Notes under the pieces: generated by a model
Database searches by the model: none
What the model was told of the DNA's origin: nothing
Seen by the model: only the letters and a program-made list of their open reading frames with translations
Assembly: GCA_016719925.1 (NCBI GenBank)
Contig: JADJYC010000018.1
Span: 1-41,147 of the forward strand
DNA from: Crocinitomicaceae bacterium
GTDB taxonomy: Bacteria; Bacteroidota; Bacteroidia; Flavobacteriales_D; Crocinitomicaceae
DNA: 41,147 bases
Direction: 5' to 3'
Part shown: positions 25,375 to 36,108 of the stretch, piece after piece
Layout: each line of letters begins with the position of its first letter
How positions within the stretch are numbered: the stretch's first letter is position 1
Position numbers and translations under genes: made by a program

Positions 25375-26865
25375 ATGAAGCATTCAATTTCAACCGAACA
25401 TTTAAGTATAACTCAGATCAGAAATATTATTGATCAGAACCTGAAACTGGAATTAAGTGAGTCTGCTAAAAACAGAATCCAGAAATGCCGCGATTATCTG
25501 GATAAAAAAATGAGTGTTGAAGGTGAAGTTCATTATGGAATCAATACCGGTTTTGGCTCATTGTGCAATACAGTTATTTCCAATGAAGATCTCGAAAAAC
25601 TTCAGAGAAATTTGGTTCTTTCACATGCCTGTGGTTGTGGTGATGAAGTTCCGAAAGCTATTGTCAGATTGATGTTGCTACTGAAAATTCAGGGACTTTC
25701 GTACGGACATTCAGGAGTACAGGTTGAAACTGTTCAGAGACTGATTGATTTTTACAATCAGGATATTACCCCCGTTATTTATCAGCAGGGATCATTAGGA
25801 GCATCTGGTGATCTGGCTCCTTTGGCACATTTGTCTCTACCATTAATTGGTGAAGGAGAAGTGTATTTTGGAGGTGATAAAATGAAATCTTCTGAAATGC
25901 TTTCATTGATGAAGTGGAATAAAATTTCATTGAAATCAAAAGAAGGTCTGGCACTGTTAAATGGTACTCAGTTCATGAGCTCTTACGGTGTTTGGTGTTT
26001 GATTCAGGCAGAGAATTTATCAGATGGGGCAGATCTTATTGGTGCACTTTCACTGGAAGGTTATGATGGCAGATTAAATCCGTTTTATCAGAACGTAAAT
26101 GATATTCGTAATCAGATCGGTCAAATAAAAACAGCAGAAAATTTCAGAAGAATTTTAGCCGGAAGTGAAATGATTCAAAAAGAAAAAGTACATGTACAGG
26201 ATCCTTATTCTTTCCGCTGTATTCCTCAGGTGCATGGTGCTTCTAAAGATGCAATTCAATATGTGCATGACGTGCTGGAAAGAGAGATAAATGCGGTCAC
26301 AGATAATCCGACTATTTTTCCGGATACCGATGAAATTATTTCAGCAGGAAATTTTCATGGTCAGCCGCTTGCAATTGCACTTGATCTGCTTGGAATTGCT
26401 CTTGCAGAATTAGGAAGTATTTCTGAACGCAGGACCTATCTTCTCATCAGCGGTACCAGAAATTTACCTCCGTTTTTAGTTGCTGAGCCGGGTTTGAATT
26501 CCGGATTTATGATTCCTCAATATACCGCAGCATCTATTGCAAGTCAGAATAAACAACTGGCAACGCCTGCTTCAGTTGATTCAATTGTTTCATCAAACGG
26601 ACAAGAAGATCATGTGAGTATGGGCGCAAATGCCGCAACAAAAACATACCGTATTGTAGAAAATCTTTCCAGAATTCTTGCAATTGAATTGCTAAATGCA
26701 GCTCAGGCAATAGAGTTTAGAAGACCATTGAAAACTAGCAAACAATTGGAAACACTTCTTGCCGATTATAGAAAAATGGTAAGTTTTGTTCAGGAAGATA
26801 AGTATCTTCATCCGGAAATTGAAAAGTCAGTAAACTTCATTAAAAAAATAAAATCGTATGTCTGA
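25375..26865 (+). CDS. hutH: Histidine ammonia-lyase
   Basis: 496 residues, intact. Deaminates histidine to urocanate using the MIO group built from Ala143-Ser144-Gly145 in GSLGASGDLAPLAH. Tyr54 lies in YGINTGFG. Ser83-His84 in LVLSHACG is the pair expected for histidine rather than phenylalanine or tyrosine lyases. Further family segments are VQDPYSFRCIPQVHGA, NAVTDNPTIF and NGQEDHVSMG. The rest of the hut pathway is not in the window. The next gene overlaps its end by 8 nt. Confidence 0.95.
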   Translation: MKHSISTEHLSITQIRNIIDQNLKLELSESAKNRIQKCRDYLDKKMSVEGEVHYGINTGFGSLCNTVISNEDLEKLQRNLVLSHACGCGDEVPKAIVRLMLLLKIQGLSYGHSGVQVETVQRLIDFYNQDITPVIYQQGSLGASGDLAPLAHLSLPLIGEGEVYFGGDKMKSSEMLSLMKWNKISLKSKEGLALLNGTQFMSSYGVWCLIQAENLSDGADLIGALSLEGYDGRLNPFYQNVNDIRNQIGQIKTAENFRRILAGSEMIQKEKVHVQDPYSFRCIPQVHGASKDAIQYVHDVLEREINAVTDNPTIFPDTDEIISAGNFHGQPLAIALDLLGIALAELGSISERRTYLLISGTRNLPPFLVAEPGLNSGFMIPQYTAASIASQNKQLATPASVDSIVSSNGQEDHVSMGANAATKTYRIVENLSRILAIELLNAAQAIEFRRPLKTSKQLETLLADYRKMVSFVQEDKYLHPEIEKSVNFIKKIKSYV

Positions 26866-27363
26866 ATTGCTTGATGACTCGCATCTGTTAAAAGAAAGAA
26901 GAGGAACAACTTTAATAGTTCTTGCTGTTCTTTCATGGATCTGGATTGGATTCACAGTAATAACTTTATTTATTTCAATTGCGGATGGAAAAAAATCTGC
27001 TGAAGAAATGGAAGAAGAAAAGTTAAAATACTGGAAACAGCAACTCCTGAAGTAATTGAAGTTTTTGGAGAAGATTATATAACCAGTACCATATCAATTC
27101 TTGAAATCAGCAATGAATACTTTTATACTATTCAGTTCCTGAATCTGGCAAATATCGGAATTGGTTTTCTTGCAGTTTTTATGATGTATAAACTCCGTAA
27201 GAAAGGATATTATCTCTACATTGCTTATTCCATTCTGCCAATAGTAATTACGCTGATCTTTTTTGAAACTGGATTTTTGATCAATTTCGGAATTATTTTC
27301 AATGTCGTTTTTGGGATTTTGTTTTGTTCACTTTACGGAGCGCAGGTTAAAAGAATGTCTTAA
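26858..27363 (+). CDS. Small multi-pass membrane protein, frame interrupted once
   Basis: About 168 residues after correcting one slip near 27034 in an AAA run. The first piece (26858-27055) has one membrane helix (TTLIVLAVLSWIWIGFTVITLFISI) and a charged helix. The restored text reads KYWKTATPEVIEVFGEDY, then three more hydrophobic segments (FLNLANIGIGFLAVFMM; LYIAYSILPIVITLIFF; INFGIIFNVVFGILFCSL). I do not recognise the family. The start overlaps hutH by 8 nt, suggesting one transcript. Confidence 0.75.
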
Positions 27364-27399
27364 CAAACTTTTGTACCGGTAATTACGTCTAAATAAGTA

Positions 27400-28074
27400 A
27401 TGAAAAAATTCTTTCTCATCATTTCAGTTACTGCTTTGATTGCTTCATGCAAGAAAGATGATGATCCGATTATATACGGGTATCACTATTTTCCAATGGC
27501 AAAAGGTCAATACACTGTTTTTGATGTGGTGGATATTTTTCATGACGTGGCGCTTTTACCTGCACATGATACTGATTACTATCAGATAAAAGAAGTGATT
27601 GGAGAAGAAGAACTCGACGGTGAAGGACAACCCTATCAGAAACTTTACCGGTTTATTCGCTTGTCAGATACACTTGACTGGTCTTTGAAAGATGTCTGGA
27701 CTATCAAGAGAACAAGTACAACAGCTGAAACACTTGAAGAAAACAAACGAAGAATTAATCTTGCGTTTTCAATTTCCTATGATCAGATCTGGAATTACAA
27801 CGCGCTGAATGAAGATGAAGCAACCAATGCCAGATATGATAAAATTTATGAACCAATCACTTTGGGGGGAATTGAATTTGATTCAACAGTTGTAGTTGAA
27901 ATTCAGAATGAACTCAATTTTATTGAATACAAAAGACAGTATGATATTTATGCCGCTAATTACGGCCGTATTTTAAAAGTCAGAAAGGATCTGGATATCC
28001 TGAATACAGATACAACCAACATCAGCAAAGGAACAGAGCTGTTTTACACGGCTGTTGAATTTGGTTTTCAATAA
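27400..28074 (+). CDS. Lipoprotein of unknown function
   Basis: 224 residues, intact. The signal peptide MKKFFLIISVTALIASC has lipobox Cys17 and is followed by a charged KKDDD segment typical of Bacteroidota surface lipoproteins. The mature part has IYGYHYFPMAKGQYTVFDV, a phrase seen at the N-terminus of many uncharacterised lipoproteins of this phylum, and otherwise no motif I can name. It starts 36 nt after the membrane protein and is probably in the same unit. Confidence 0.8.
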   Translation: MKKFFLIISVTALIASCKKDDDPIIYGYHYFPMAKGQYTVFDVVDIFHDVALLPAHDTDYYQIKEVIGEEELDGEGQPYQKLYRFIRLSDTLDWSLKDVWTIKRTSTTAETLEENKRRINLAFSISYDQIWNYNALNEDEATNARYDKIYEPITLGGIEFDSTVVVEIQNELNFIEYKRQYDIYAANYGRILKVRKDLDILNTDTTNISKGTELFYTAVEFGFQ

Positions 28075-28202
28075 GGGCTTTTACACCTTTTGCCTTTCAA
28101 TCGATGAATTTTCTCTGTTCCTTAGAACGACTTGATATCAGGCAACTTTAGCCCGTTTTTAACGTATTCAAATAAATGTCGTTTTTTTTCGTTCTTATTT
28201 AA

Positions 28203-31200
28203 GTGAAACTTAAATACCTTTTCATATTCTCTTTTTTTCTGCTGCCTCAGATGCCGGCAAAGGCTTCTCATATCATGGGCGGAGAGATAACGTGGACATG
28301 TTTAGGTGGTGGCAATTATCAGTTTAATCTTGTTCTTTACCGTGACTGCAATGGATTGGCTTTGGTTGATCCGGCATTGAATATTGAAGTTTGGGGACAT
28401 TCAACTGTTTCTTCAATTACCTGTAATCTTGTTTCATCAGTTGACCTGAGTCCTGAATGTACGCAGGTTGGAGGAGGTCCACCAGAACTTGACTGTGGTT
28501 CAGGTACAGGAGGCGGAAATGGTGCAGGTGCAATACAGAAATTTTTGTATCAGTCAGCTCCTGTTTTTTTGAGCGGAATTCCTCCTTCTTCGGGATGGGC
28601 TTTTACCTATGATTCTTTTTCCAGAAACTGGGATCTGAGTAATATTATGACTCCTTTCAGTTATGGAATTACGTTGTCTGCAATTATGTATCCTGTTAAT
28701 GGAGGAAATGCTAATCCATGTTCAGATTCTTCACCTCAGTTTGCTCAGGATCCTTATGTGCTGATGTGCGCAGGAACAGATTTTCAATTTAATTCAAGTG
28801 CCTATGATCCTGACAATGATTCATTGGTTTATTCATGGGGAGTGCCTTTAGATCAATTTGTTTCAGGTGCATTTAATCCGCCGGTAAATCCGGCTCCAGT
28901 TCCGTTTGTTGCCGGATATTCATTCAATAATCCTACGCCTGATGCCAGTTTTGCCGGTGGAAATATTCCGGCAGTAATGGATCCAGCAAGCGGAAATATT
29001 TCATTTCTCTCAAACACACTTGGAAATTTTGGTTTGGTTCAAAAAATAGATTCTTACCGTAACGGTCAGCTTATTTCAACTGTGAACCGTGAAATTCAAA
29101 TGATCGTTATTGCCTGCCCGGGGTATAACAACAATCCTCCGGTAATTGATCCTCCGCTGATGGGTGGTACAAGTTTTTCAGAAACTTTTTTTGCAGGTGA
29201 TCTCATCAATTTTAATATTGACATTTCTGATTTGGAATTACTTCAGAATGGTGTTCCGCAAACAGTCACCTTAACTCCATCCGGAAATTATTTTGGAACA
29301 GGTTTTACAAATCCGCTGGCGGGATGTGATTATACTCCGTGTGCAACTTAAGCACTGCGCCAATCATACAGGGGGTTCAGGGATTGACAACTACATTCAA
29401 CTGGCAGACATCGTGTGATCATTTGCTTGACGCAAATGGAGTTCAACAGGCAGAAGTGACATACTATTTTGTTCTCAATGCGCAGGATGATTATTGTACA
29501 GTTCCCGGCCGTTCTTTTGAAACAGTAGCAATCACTTTGAAGAATAAAGAAATGCTGCCCGCAGCAGATTTGCATTGTGTGGATGTTTTGGCAAATGGTG
29601 ATGTTGATCTGACCTGGGAACCCACTGTGGATATTTCGGGTTCATCATTCATTGATTATGAAATCTGGTCGCTGGAAGATGGATTTATTGCATCTATACC
29701 TGTTGTAGGAACGTCAAATTATACAGTTGTTGGTGCTAATGCTGACTTGGGTCCGAAGCACTATTATGTGCTGACAAATTTTGGTTGTAACGGAAATAAT
29801 TCAATCAGCTCAGATACACTTTCTACAATCTATTTAACGATGGTTGATCTTGCAGACGGCAGAATTTCTCTGAGCTGGAATGATATACATGTACCTGCAA
29901 ATAACGGGGATAATCCGGTGTATGAAATCTATCGTGAATTTCCTTTAGGAACATGGACTTTGCGTGGCACAAGCAATTTTGGAAATACAAATTTTTTCAT
30001 TGATACAATAGATATTTGTTCTGCTTTTCAGAGTTATGAAATTCGTGTTCAGAACAGTGCGGGTTGTGTTCTACTTCCAACCAGCCAGGAATGATTTTAC
30101 AGGATATTATTGAGCCGGATATTCCTGTTTTAAATTGGGTAACAATTGATACGACTACTGATTTTGTTGATTTGAGCTGGAACATGAATCCGTCCGAAGA
30201 TACTTATGGATACATTGTTTATGCTCTTATCGGAGGATTCTGGGTACCGGTTGATACGGTTTACGGAATTTCAAATACAACCTTCACTTACACATTGACA
30301 AACTCTGCAAATCAAGCTGAAACATATCGGATTGCTGCATTTGATTCATGTCTGACTTCTTCTTTTCCTCAGACCTATCAGACATCAGCATTGAGTCAGC
30401 CTCACACTACAATTTTTACTCAAAATGTTTTTGATCCTTGTGAGAAATCGGTTGATCTTTCCTGGACACCATACATGGGATGGACTGAAGGCGTTAACCG
30501 TTATGAAGTAATTGTCAGTATTGCCGGGTCTCCGTTTGAAATTATCGCAACCCTTTCTTCCACTGCTACATCATACAGTCACAGCAACGTATTTTATGAT
30601 GCAGATTATTGCTATTACATCCGCGCTGTTTCTAACAACGATTCCATTTCTTATTCAAACAGAAGCTGCCGGTATACTCAAAGTCCGAGTCAGGCAAATT
30701 TTCACTATTTGGCAACTGCATCTTATAACTTGGCTGATCAGGTTGAACTGATTTGTTATACGGATGGTTCAGCATCGGTGCAGGGATACGAAGTCGAAGT
30801 AAAGGGGCCGAATGATTCCGTATTTTCTCTTTTATCTTCTATTACACCTAATGGGACTGATTTTATTTATTACAATGATGGCTCAGTATTACCTGACAGA
30901 GGTGCGTATGAATACCGCATTAATTTAATTGACTCATGCGGTCATGTTGGTTTTGTAACCAATGTGGCAAGAACAGTTTTTCTTCAGATCAGCACAGATC
31001 ATGTAAGAATGATCAATACATTAAGCTGGTCAGCATACAGTGGTTTTGATGGCAACATTATTGAATACAGGGTTTACAGGGGAGTAAACGGAGTTTTTGA
31101 TTCCAGTCCGCTTGCTGTTACTCTTCCGGGAGTAAGGTCTTTTGAAGATGATGTTTCTGCATTTATGCAAAGTGAAGGCCAGTTTTGTTATCGCGTTGAA

Positions 31201-31557
31201 GCGGTTGAATCATTGAACAGTTACAATTTGGCTGAAACTGCTTTTTCAAATTCTGCATGCGCGATTATTGACCCTGTTGTTTATATTCCAAATGCATTTA
31301 TTGTTAATGGAGAAAATCCGGTTTTTCTGCCGGTTGTTTCACTTTATGATTTTGATTCGTATCTGCTTACGATCTATGATCGCTGGGGCGGAATAGTTTT
31401 TCAGACTGACGACCGGAGTGAGGGCTGGAATGGTGAAAGCGATTTTAATAATCTGGCACCGGAAGGAACCTATGTTTACCATCTTCAGTTCAATGACCGC
31501 GAAAATAAAAAATACGATTACCGCGGTTTTGTCACCATGCTTATTGATGCGGAATAA
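28203..31557 (+). CDS. Large secreted surface protein with gliding-type C-terminal sorting domain
   Basis: About 1118 residues after correcting slips near 29348 and 30075. A GTG start gives MKLKYLFIFSFFLL with a signal peptide ending MPAKA. The N-terminal 380 residues resemble the HIMGGEITWTC...LVLYRDCNG type domain common in Bacteroidota adhesin-like proteins. The middle consists of repeated fibronectin-III-like units (VDLTWEPTVD, ISLSWNDIH, VDLSWNMNPS, VDLSWTPYMG, NTLSWSAYSG). The C-terminus (YIPNAFIVNG to YDYRGFVTMLI) is the gliding-motility-associated sorting domain with IYDRWGGIVF and GWNG, marking type IX secretion cargo. It overlaps the convergent gene by 17 nt. Confidence 0.9.
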
Positions 31558-32226
31558 GCATTGATGTTATCCATACTAAAAAGGGGACACCCAAAATCCA
31601 AATTCCGGTTGAGATTAAAATAGTAGAAACTGAGGCTTCTTTTTGCACACCTGAATTTTTTACTTCTGATGATTTCGACATTCTGATTGTTATGGCCGCG
31701 AGTCTTGATGCAAAGAAAAAAACACTCCTGGAAACAGCAAGTAATATTACTGTGATAACAATCCAGTCAAAATTCTGTGTCTCAAAAAAGCGGATGAAAA
31801 GTTTTGCCAGATAAAAGCCGGCCGTTCCTATAATACCGATGGTAAATAGTACGGCAAAAACCGGAGCATCTTTGGTTCCTGAAACAATTGCTTTATGTGC
31901 AAATGCGTAAATCAGACCAATGATAATTCCCATCATATCAACGGCGGCAAGTTCAATAAAGATGACCGAATAATCCTGTTTAAAATACCATGAATTGAAC
32001 ATCAAAAAATGAGTGGAATAAACAAAGCAATGATGGATAAAAAAACATTTTGTGGCGGAGTGTAAACAGCGGCCAAGATAGTCTGGTAAATTGCAAGAAC
32101 AATCCATCCGGATAAATAAATTGGCAGAAACAACGGGTTGTCAAAACCTGTCAGAATACTGTAAACCGCAAAGCCCAACAGAGGCAAGTAAGTCAGTAAA
32201 AAAAGATGAGATTTTTCGCCTTTCAT
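31541..32226 (-). CDS. Multi-pass membrane protein, frame interrupted once
   Basis: About 228 residues after adding one T in the run near 32008, giving IALFIPLIFLMFNSWYFKQD. The second frame alone (31541-32107) opens with a spurious N-terminus. Six or seven hydrophobic helices are visible, such as LPLLGFAVYSILTGF, WIVLAIYQTILAAVY, VFAVLFTIGIIGTAGFYLA, WIVITVILLAV and ISTGIWILGVPFLVWI. The family is unknown. The ATG overlaps the acyltransferase stop as ATGA, so it is translated from the same message. Confidence 0.75.
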
Positions 32227-32933
32227 TTTTTAAGATTGAGAATGGTATTTCTTACAAAATCAATTTTTGAATCGAGTTGTGATTTTTCAAATTTTTCAGG
32301 CAGAATGGGATCTCCAATAATGACAGTTATTATTCCCCGGCGCACGTTGAGTTTGTTCCCAGAAGGCCATACATGATAAGTGCCTTCTATTTTTACAGGC
32401 AGTATATTGACTCCGGCGTCATTGGCCAGATGAAATCCTCCCTTTTTAAATTCTGCTATGACACCATTTTTAGATGCCGTTCCTTCAGGAAAAACCACAA
32501 TGTTTTTTCCATTGGCAATTAACTTTGCAGCTTCAGCCAGACTTTCTTTTGCCTTTGCTGTATTTTTTCTGTCAATAAAAATAGCTCCGGACAGTGCAAT
32601 AAACCAGCCAAGAAAGGGCATTCTTTTTAATTCTTTTTTGGCAATAAAATACAATTTGAACGGCATGGCAATAAATAACGCCGGAATATCCAGATATGAA
32701 CAATGATTGGACATAACCACACATGGTTTATCCTCGACTATTTTTTCTTTTCCAATGATTTCCAACCGTCCTCCCATGATGAAAAGAGCAACGGGAGACC
32801 ACATGTGTTTAGCAAAAAACAAGGTCGGTTTGTTGCTTAAAATTAATAAACAGCAGAATGAAGCAAAAAAAATGCAGAATAAGGACCAAATCGCGAAAAT
32901 GGTAATTCTGATTATGGAAATTATTGCTCTCAT
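32223..32933 (-). CDS. 1-acyl-sn-glycerol-3-phosphate acyltransferase (PlsC family)
   Basis: 236 residues, intact. An N-terminal membrane helix (residues 8-33) is followed by the acyltransferase blocks: NHCSYLD (76-82, the HxxxxD catalytic motif), FIDR (119-122), FPEGT (148-152) and a hydrophobic block IAEFKKGGFHLA...ILPV (159-180). It would acylate lysophosphatidic acid on the inner membrane in phospholipid synthesis, although lysophospholipid or ornithine-lipid acyltransferases look alike. It lies 5 nt after priA and overlaps the membrane protein gene by 4 nt. Confidence 0.9.
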   Translation of the reverse strand: MRAIISIIRITIFAIWSLFCIFFASFCCLLILSNKPTLFFAKHMWSPVALFIMGGRLEIIGKEKIVEDKPCVVMSNHCSYLDIPALFIAMPFKLYFIAKKELKRMPFLGWFIALSGAIFIDRKNTAKAKESLAEAAKLIANGKNIVVFPEGTASKNGVIAEFKKGGFHLANDAGVNILPVKIEGTYHVWPSGNKLNVRRGIITVIIGDPILPEKFEKSQLDSKIDFVRNTILNLKK

Positions 32934-32938
32934 ATTTT

Positions 32939-35419
32939 TTATTGCGGATCTACATCTATATCAATTCTCACTGATCTGAAATCATGCATGGCAAGTATTA
33001 AATTGATTTTTTCATGAATAACATCTTTCACTTTTTTAGGTGAAGCTTCACGCTCAAATTTGATGGTGATATTTTTGATAAATAAGTTTTTGATTCGCGA
33101 AACTGAAGGAGTTTCCGGCCCAAGCATTCTGTCATTAAATACTGCTTTGAGGTGTTTGGCAAGCGATGATGCAGCCATTTCCAGAATTTGGTTGTCCTTG
33201 TGTTTTAAGCTGAGAGAAATGATTCTGAAAAAAGGCGGATAACTGAAATTTTTACGTTCCAGCAATTCCTGTTTGTACAAACCTTCATAATCATGTTCCA
33301 TCACTTTAAGAATTATCCAGTGATGCGGATTAAAACTCTGAATAATAACTTTACCGCGTTTGTTTTTTCTGCCTGCTCTTCCTGCAACCTGACTCATCAG
33401 CTGATATGATCTTTCAAATGATCTGAAATCAGGATAATTCAGCAGCTGATCAGCGCTCATTATTCCCACTAGTCCTACATTATCAAAATCAAGTCCTTTG
33501 GTCACCATTTGGGTTCCCACAAGAACATCGATGTTTCGGTTTTCAAAATCTGAAATAATTTTCTGATAAGAATCTTTGGCGCGTGTTGTATCCAGATCCA
33601 TTCTTTTGATGACTATTTTCGGGAAAATGATTGCTAGCTCATCTTCAATTTTTTCAGTACCAAAACCAATCATTTTTAATTTTTTACTTCCGCATCCACC
33701 ACACGTTGCAGGCGGTGACACAAAATAGCCGCAGTAATGACATTTTAATGCGTTGGAAGATTTGTGATAGGTTAAGGATACGTCGCAGTTCTTACAAACC
33801 GGTGTCCAGCCGCACATTTCACAGGTCCATAAGGGTGAATATCCTCTTCTGTTCTGAAACAAAATCACCTGCTCTTTGTTTTTGAATGCCTCTTCCATTT
33901 GTTCAATCAGCAAAGATGAAAAATGTGATTTTAATGTTTTCTGTCTTGTTTCTTTTTGAAGATCTGCACACTGAATCTCCGGCATTTTTACTCCGCCAAA
34001 ACGCTCGTTTAATTCTGTCAGACCAAATCTACCTTCTTTAGCGTTGTAATAGGTTTCTATTGAAGGTGTAGCTGAACCCAGTAGAAGTTTTGATTTGTGA
34101 AGCTGTGCAAGAACAATACTTGTATCCCTGGCATTATATCTTGGTGAAGGATCAAATTGTTTAAATGAATTTTCATGTTCTTCATCTACAATAATTAATC
34201 CCAGATTTTGAAATGGCAGAAAAACAGAAGAACGTGCTCCAAGAATTATTCTGAATTTACCTGTGTTATTTAATACTTCGTTCCAGATTTCAATTCGCTC
34301 ATTCTGATTAAAACGGCTGTGATAAACACCTACCAGATTTCCAAAATATTGCTGCAGCCGGCTGATGAGTTGAGTTGTAAGTGCAATCTCCGGCAATAAA
34401 AACAATACTTGTTTGCCTTGTTCAAGAATTTCCTGAATAAGACTGACATAAATTTCTGTCTTTCCACTGGACGTTACTCCGTGAAGCAAAACAACATCTT
34501 TCTCCTTAAATTGATTTCTGATGGAATCAATGGCGGTTTGTTGCTGATCAGATAATGTTTTAATTTCTTTTGATTCACCCAGTTTTGAAGATAACCGCGT
34601 AACTTCAGCCTGAAACAGTGTGATTACTCCCTTTTTTGAAAGTGTCTGGAGTACCGATTCAGTTATATCATTTTCAATAATTTGTTTTTTTGGAACCGGA
34701 ATCTGACTTCCTTCTTTCCATTTAACCAGATCAAGAATCCGAAGCAAAGCGGCTACTTGTTTTTCATTTTTTCTGTTTGCCTCCAGTTCGTTAAGCAGGT
34801 TTTCAATTTTTTCTGATGATGTGATATGTTCAGAAATCTCAACAAATGACTGATAACGCGGAGAGTATTTTGCATTCAGTTCTTCTGATACAAGAACAAT
34901 TTTTTTCTCGATCAGTTTTTTAATCAGCGGCTGAACCGTTTTGATTTTAGTGAGTTCAGAAATTTCTTTCAGCGTAAGTGAGTCCTGAAGCTGAAGCGCT
35001 TCTGTAACCACTAATTCTTTTTCTGAAAGGCCATCTGTGTTACGGTCAAATTCAGGATGAATACTGATTTTAGTTTCACTGGCCAGTTTAAAATTGGCCG
35101 GTAATGCAGCATTCATCACATCTCCAATGTTTGCCATGTAGTATTCTGCAATCCACTCCCACAACCTGAATTGTTTTTGCGTAAGTATTGGCTGATCATC
35201 CAGAATGCCTTCAATATATTTTACCTGATACTCTTTGGGAACCTCTTCATGAACTCTTCTGATGATACCGGTATAGTACTTTGATTTTCCAAAAGGAACA
35301 ACCACGCGTTTTCCGGGATCTGCAAGATGATTGAGATCAAACGGTATGCGGTATGTATATGTGTTGGGAATACTAAGCGGAAGTATGATGTCAGCAAAGT
35401 ATGTGATCCTTTCGGCCAT
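32939..35419 (-). CDS. priA: Primosomal replication protein PriA (helicase)
   Basis: 826 residues, intact. Restarts stalled replication forks by recognising fork structures and loading the replicative helicase. The N-terminal DNA-binding domain (ITYFADIILPLSI, VVVPFGKSKYYTGII) is followed by helicase motifs: Walker A GVTSSGKTE (314-322), DEEH (412-415), LLGSATPS (447-454) and later QMVTKGLDFDNV and QVAGRAGR. Between the helicase lobes are eight cysteines (533, 536, 542, 545, 560, 563, 573, 576) forming the two zinc sites. It heads a tight minus-strand unit with the acyltransferase and the membrane protein. Confidence 0.97.
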   Translation of the reverse strand: MAERITYFADIILPLSIPNTYTYRIPFDLNHLADPGKRVVVPFGKSKYYTGIIRRVHEEVPKEYQVKYIEGILDDQPILTQKQFRLWEWIAEYYMANIGDVMNAALPANFKLASETKISIHPEFDRNTDGLSEKELVVTEALQLQDSLTLKEISELTKIKTVQPLIKKLIEKKIVLVSEELNAKYSPRYQSFVEISEHITSSEKIENLLNELEANRKNEKQVAALLRILDLVKWKEGSQIPVPKKQIIENDITESVLQTLSKKGVITLFQAEVTRLSSKLGESKEIKTLSDQQQTAIDSIRNQFKEKDVVLLHGVTSSGKTEIYVSLIQEILEQGKQVLFLLPEIALTTQLISRLQQYFGNLVGVYHSRFNQNERIEIWNEVLNNTGKFRIILGARSSVFLPFQNLGLIIVDEEHENSFKQFDPSPRYNARDTSIVLAQLHKSKLLLGSATPSIETYYNAKEGRFGLTELNERFGGVKMPEIQCADLQKETRQKTLKSHFSSLLIEQMEEAFKNKEQVILFQNRRGYSPLWTCEMCGWTPVCKNCDVSLTYHKSSNALKCHYCGYFVSPPATCGGCGSKKLKMIGFGTEKIEDELAIIFPKIVIKRMDLDTTRAKDSYQKIISDFENRNIDVLVGTQMVTKGLDFDNVGLVGIMSADQLLNYPDFRSFERSYQLMSQVAGRAGRKNKRGKVIIQSFNPHHWIILKVMEHDYEGLYKQELLERKNFSYPPFFRIISLSLKHKDNQILEMAASSLAKHLKAVFNDRMLGPETPSVSRIKNLFIKNITIKFEREASPKKVKDVIHEKINLILAMHDFRSVRIDIDVDPQ

Positions 35420-35533
35420 TTTGCGAAAATAATCAAACCGGTTTAAATGTCACGTCAGATTTTCCAGTTTGGCTATCTGCTATTAACAGTTCAACTTATT
35501 TATAAACACATTTCGCAGTTTCAGACAATTCAT

Positions 35534-35541
35534 TAACTTTG
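35534..35541 (+). promoter_or_regulatory. -7 promoter element (TAACTTTG) of pyrR-pyrB
   Basis: TAACTTTG matches TAnnTTTG and ends 15 nt before the pyrR ATG (35557). A weak TTTCG around 35510 is the only candidate -33. The short leader leaves no room for a B. subtilis-type attenuator ahead of pyrR. Confidence 0.55.
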
Positions 35542-35556
35542 TCCAACCCTTCCAAA

Positions 35557-36108
35557 ATGGAGAAACGGATCATCTTAAACAGCCGGCATTTTGAAATCAC
35601 GCTTAAGCGTCTGGCCAGTCAGTTAAAAGAAAATCATCATTTGTTTGAAAATACGGTTCTAATTGGTTTGCAGCCAAGAGGTATTCATGTGTTGTCCAGA
35701 TTAAAAAAAATTCTGGAAGACGATTTGAAAAAAGAACTAACCTGCGGACAATTGGACATAACTTTCTACCGGGATGATTTCAGAAGAAGGGAGCAGCCAA
35801 TCATACCAAGTGTTACCAACATTGATTTTATTATTGAAAATAAAAACGTGGTACTGATCGATGATGTTCTTTTTTCAGGACGTACCATCCGTTCAGGATT
35901 AGATGCTCTGCTTGCTTTCGGAAGACCAAAAAAAGTAGAGTTGCTGGCGTTTATTGACCGGCATTTTGAAAGACATTTACCCATTCAGCCTGATTACACC
36001 GGTAAAATTGTTGACACCCTTTCAAGTCAGCGTGTTTCAGTTGAATGGAAAGAAATTGAAGGAGAAGATAAAGTAGTTTTATTTACACAGGAAAATAAAA
36101 ATGAATAA
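35557..36108 (+). CDS. pyrR: PyrR bifunctional pyrimidine regulator / uracil phosphoribosyltransferase
   Basis: 183 residues from MEKRIILNSRHFE (an upstream TTG at 35539 lies within the promoter). A PRTase fold with the PRPP loop VVLIDDVLFSGRT (98-110), IGLQPRGIHV (36-45) and DITFYRDDF (67-75). In Bacillus PyrR binds pyr mRNA to control attenuation and has weak uracil phosphoribosyltransferase activity. Whether it binds RNA here is not shown. pyrB starts 8 nt before its stop, so the two are translationally coupled. Confidence 0.94.
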   Translation: MEKRIILNSRHFEITLKRLASQLKENHHLFENTVLIGLQPRGIHVLSRLKKILEDDLKKELTCGQLDITFYRDDFRRREQPIIPSVTNIDFIIENKNVVLIDDVLFSGRTIRSGLDALLAFGRPKKVELLAFIDRHFERHLPIQPDYTGKIVDTLSSQRVSVEWKEIEGEDKVVLFTQENKNE

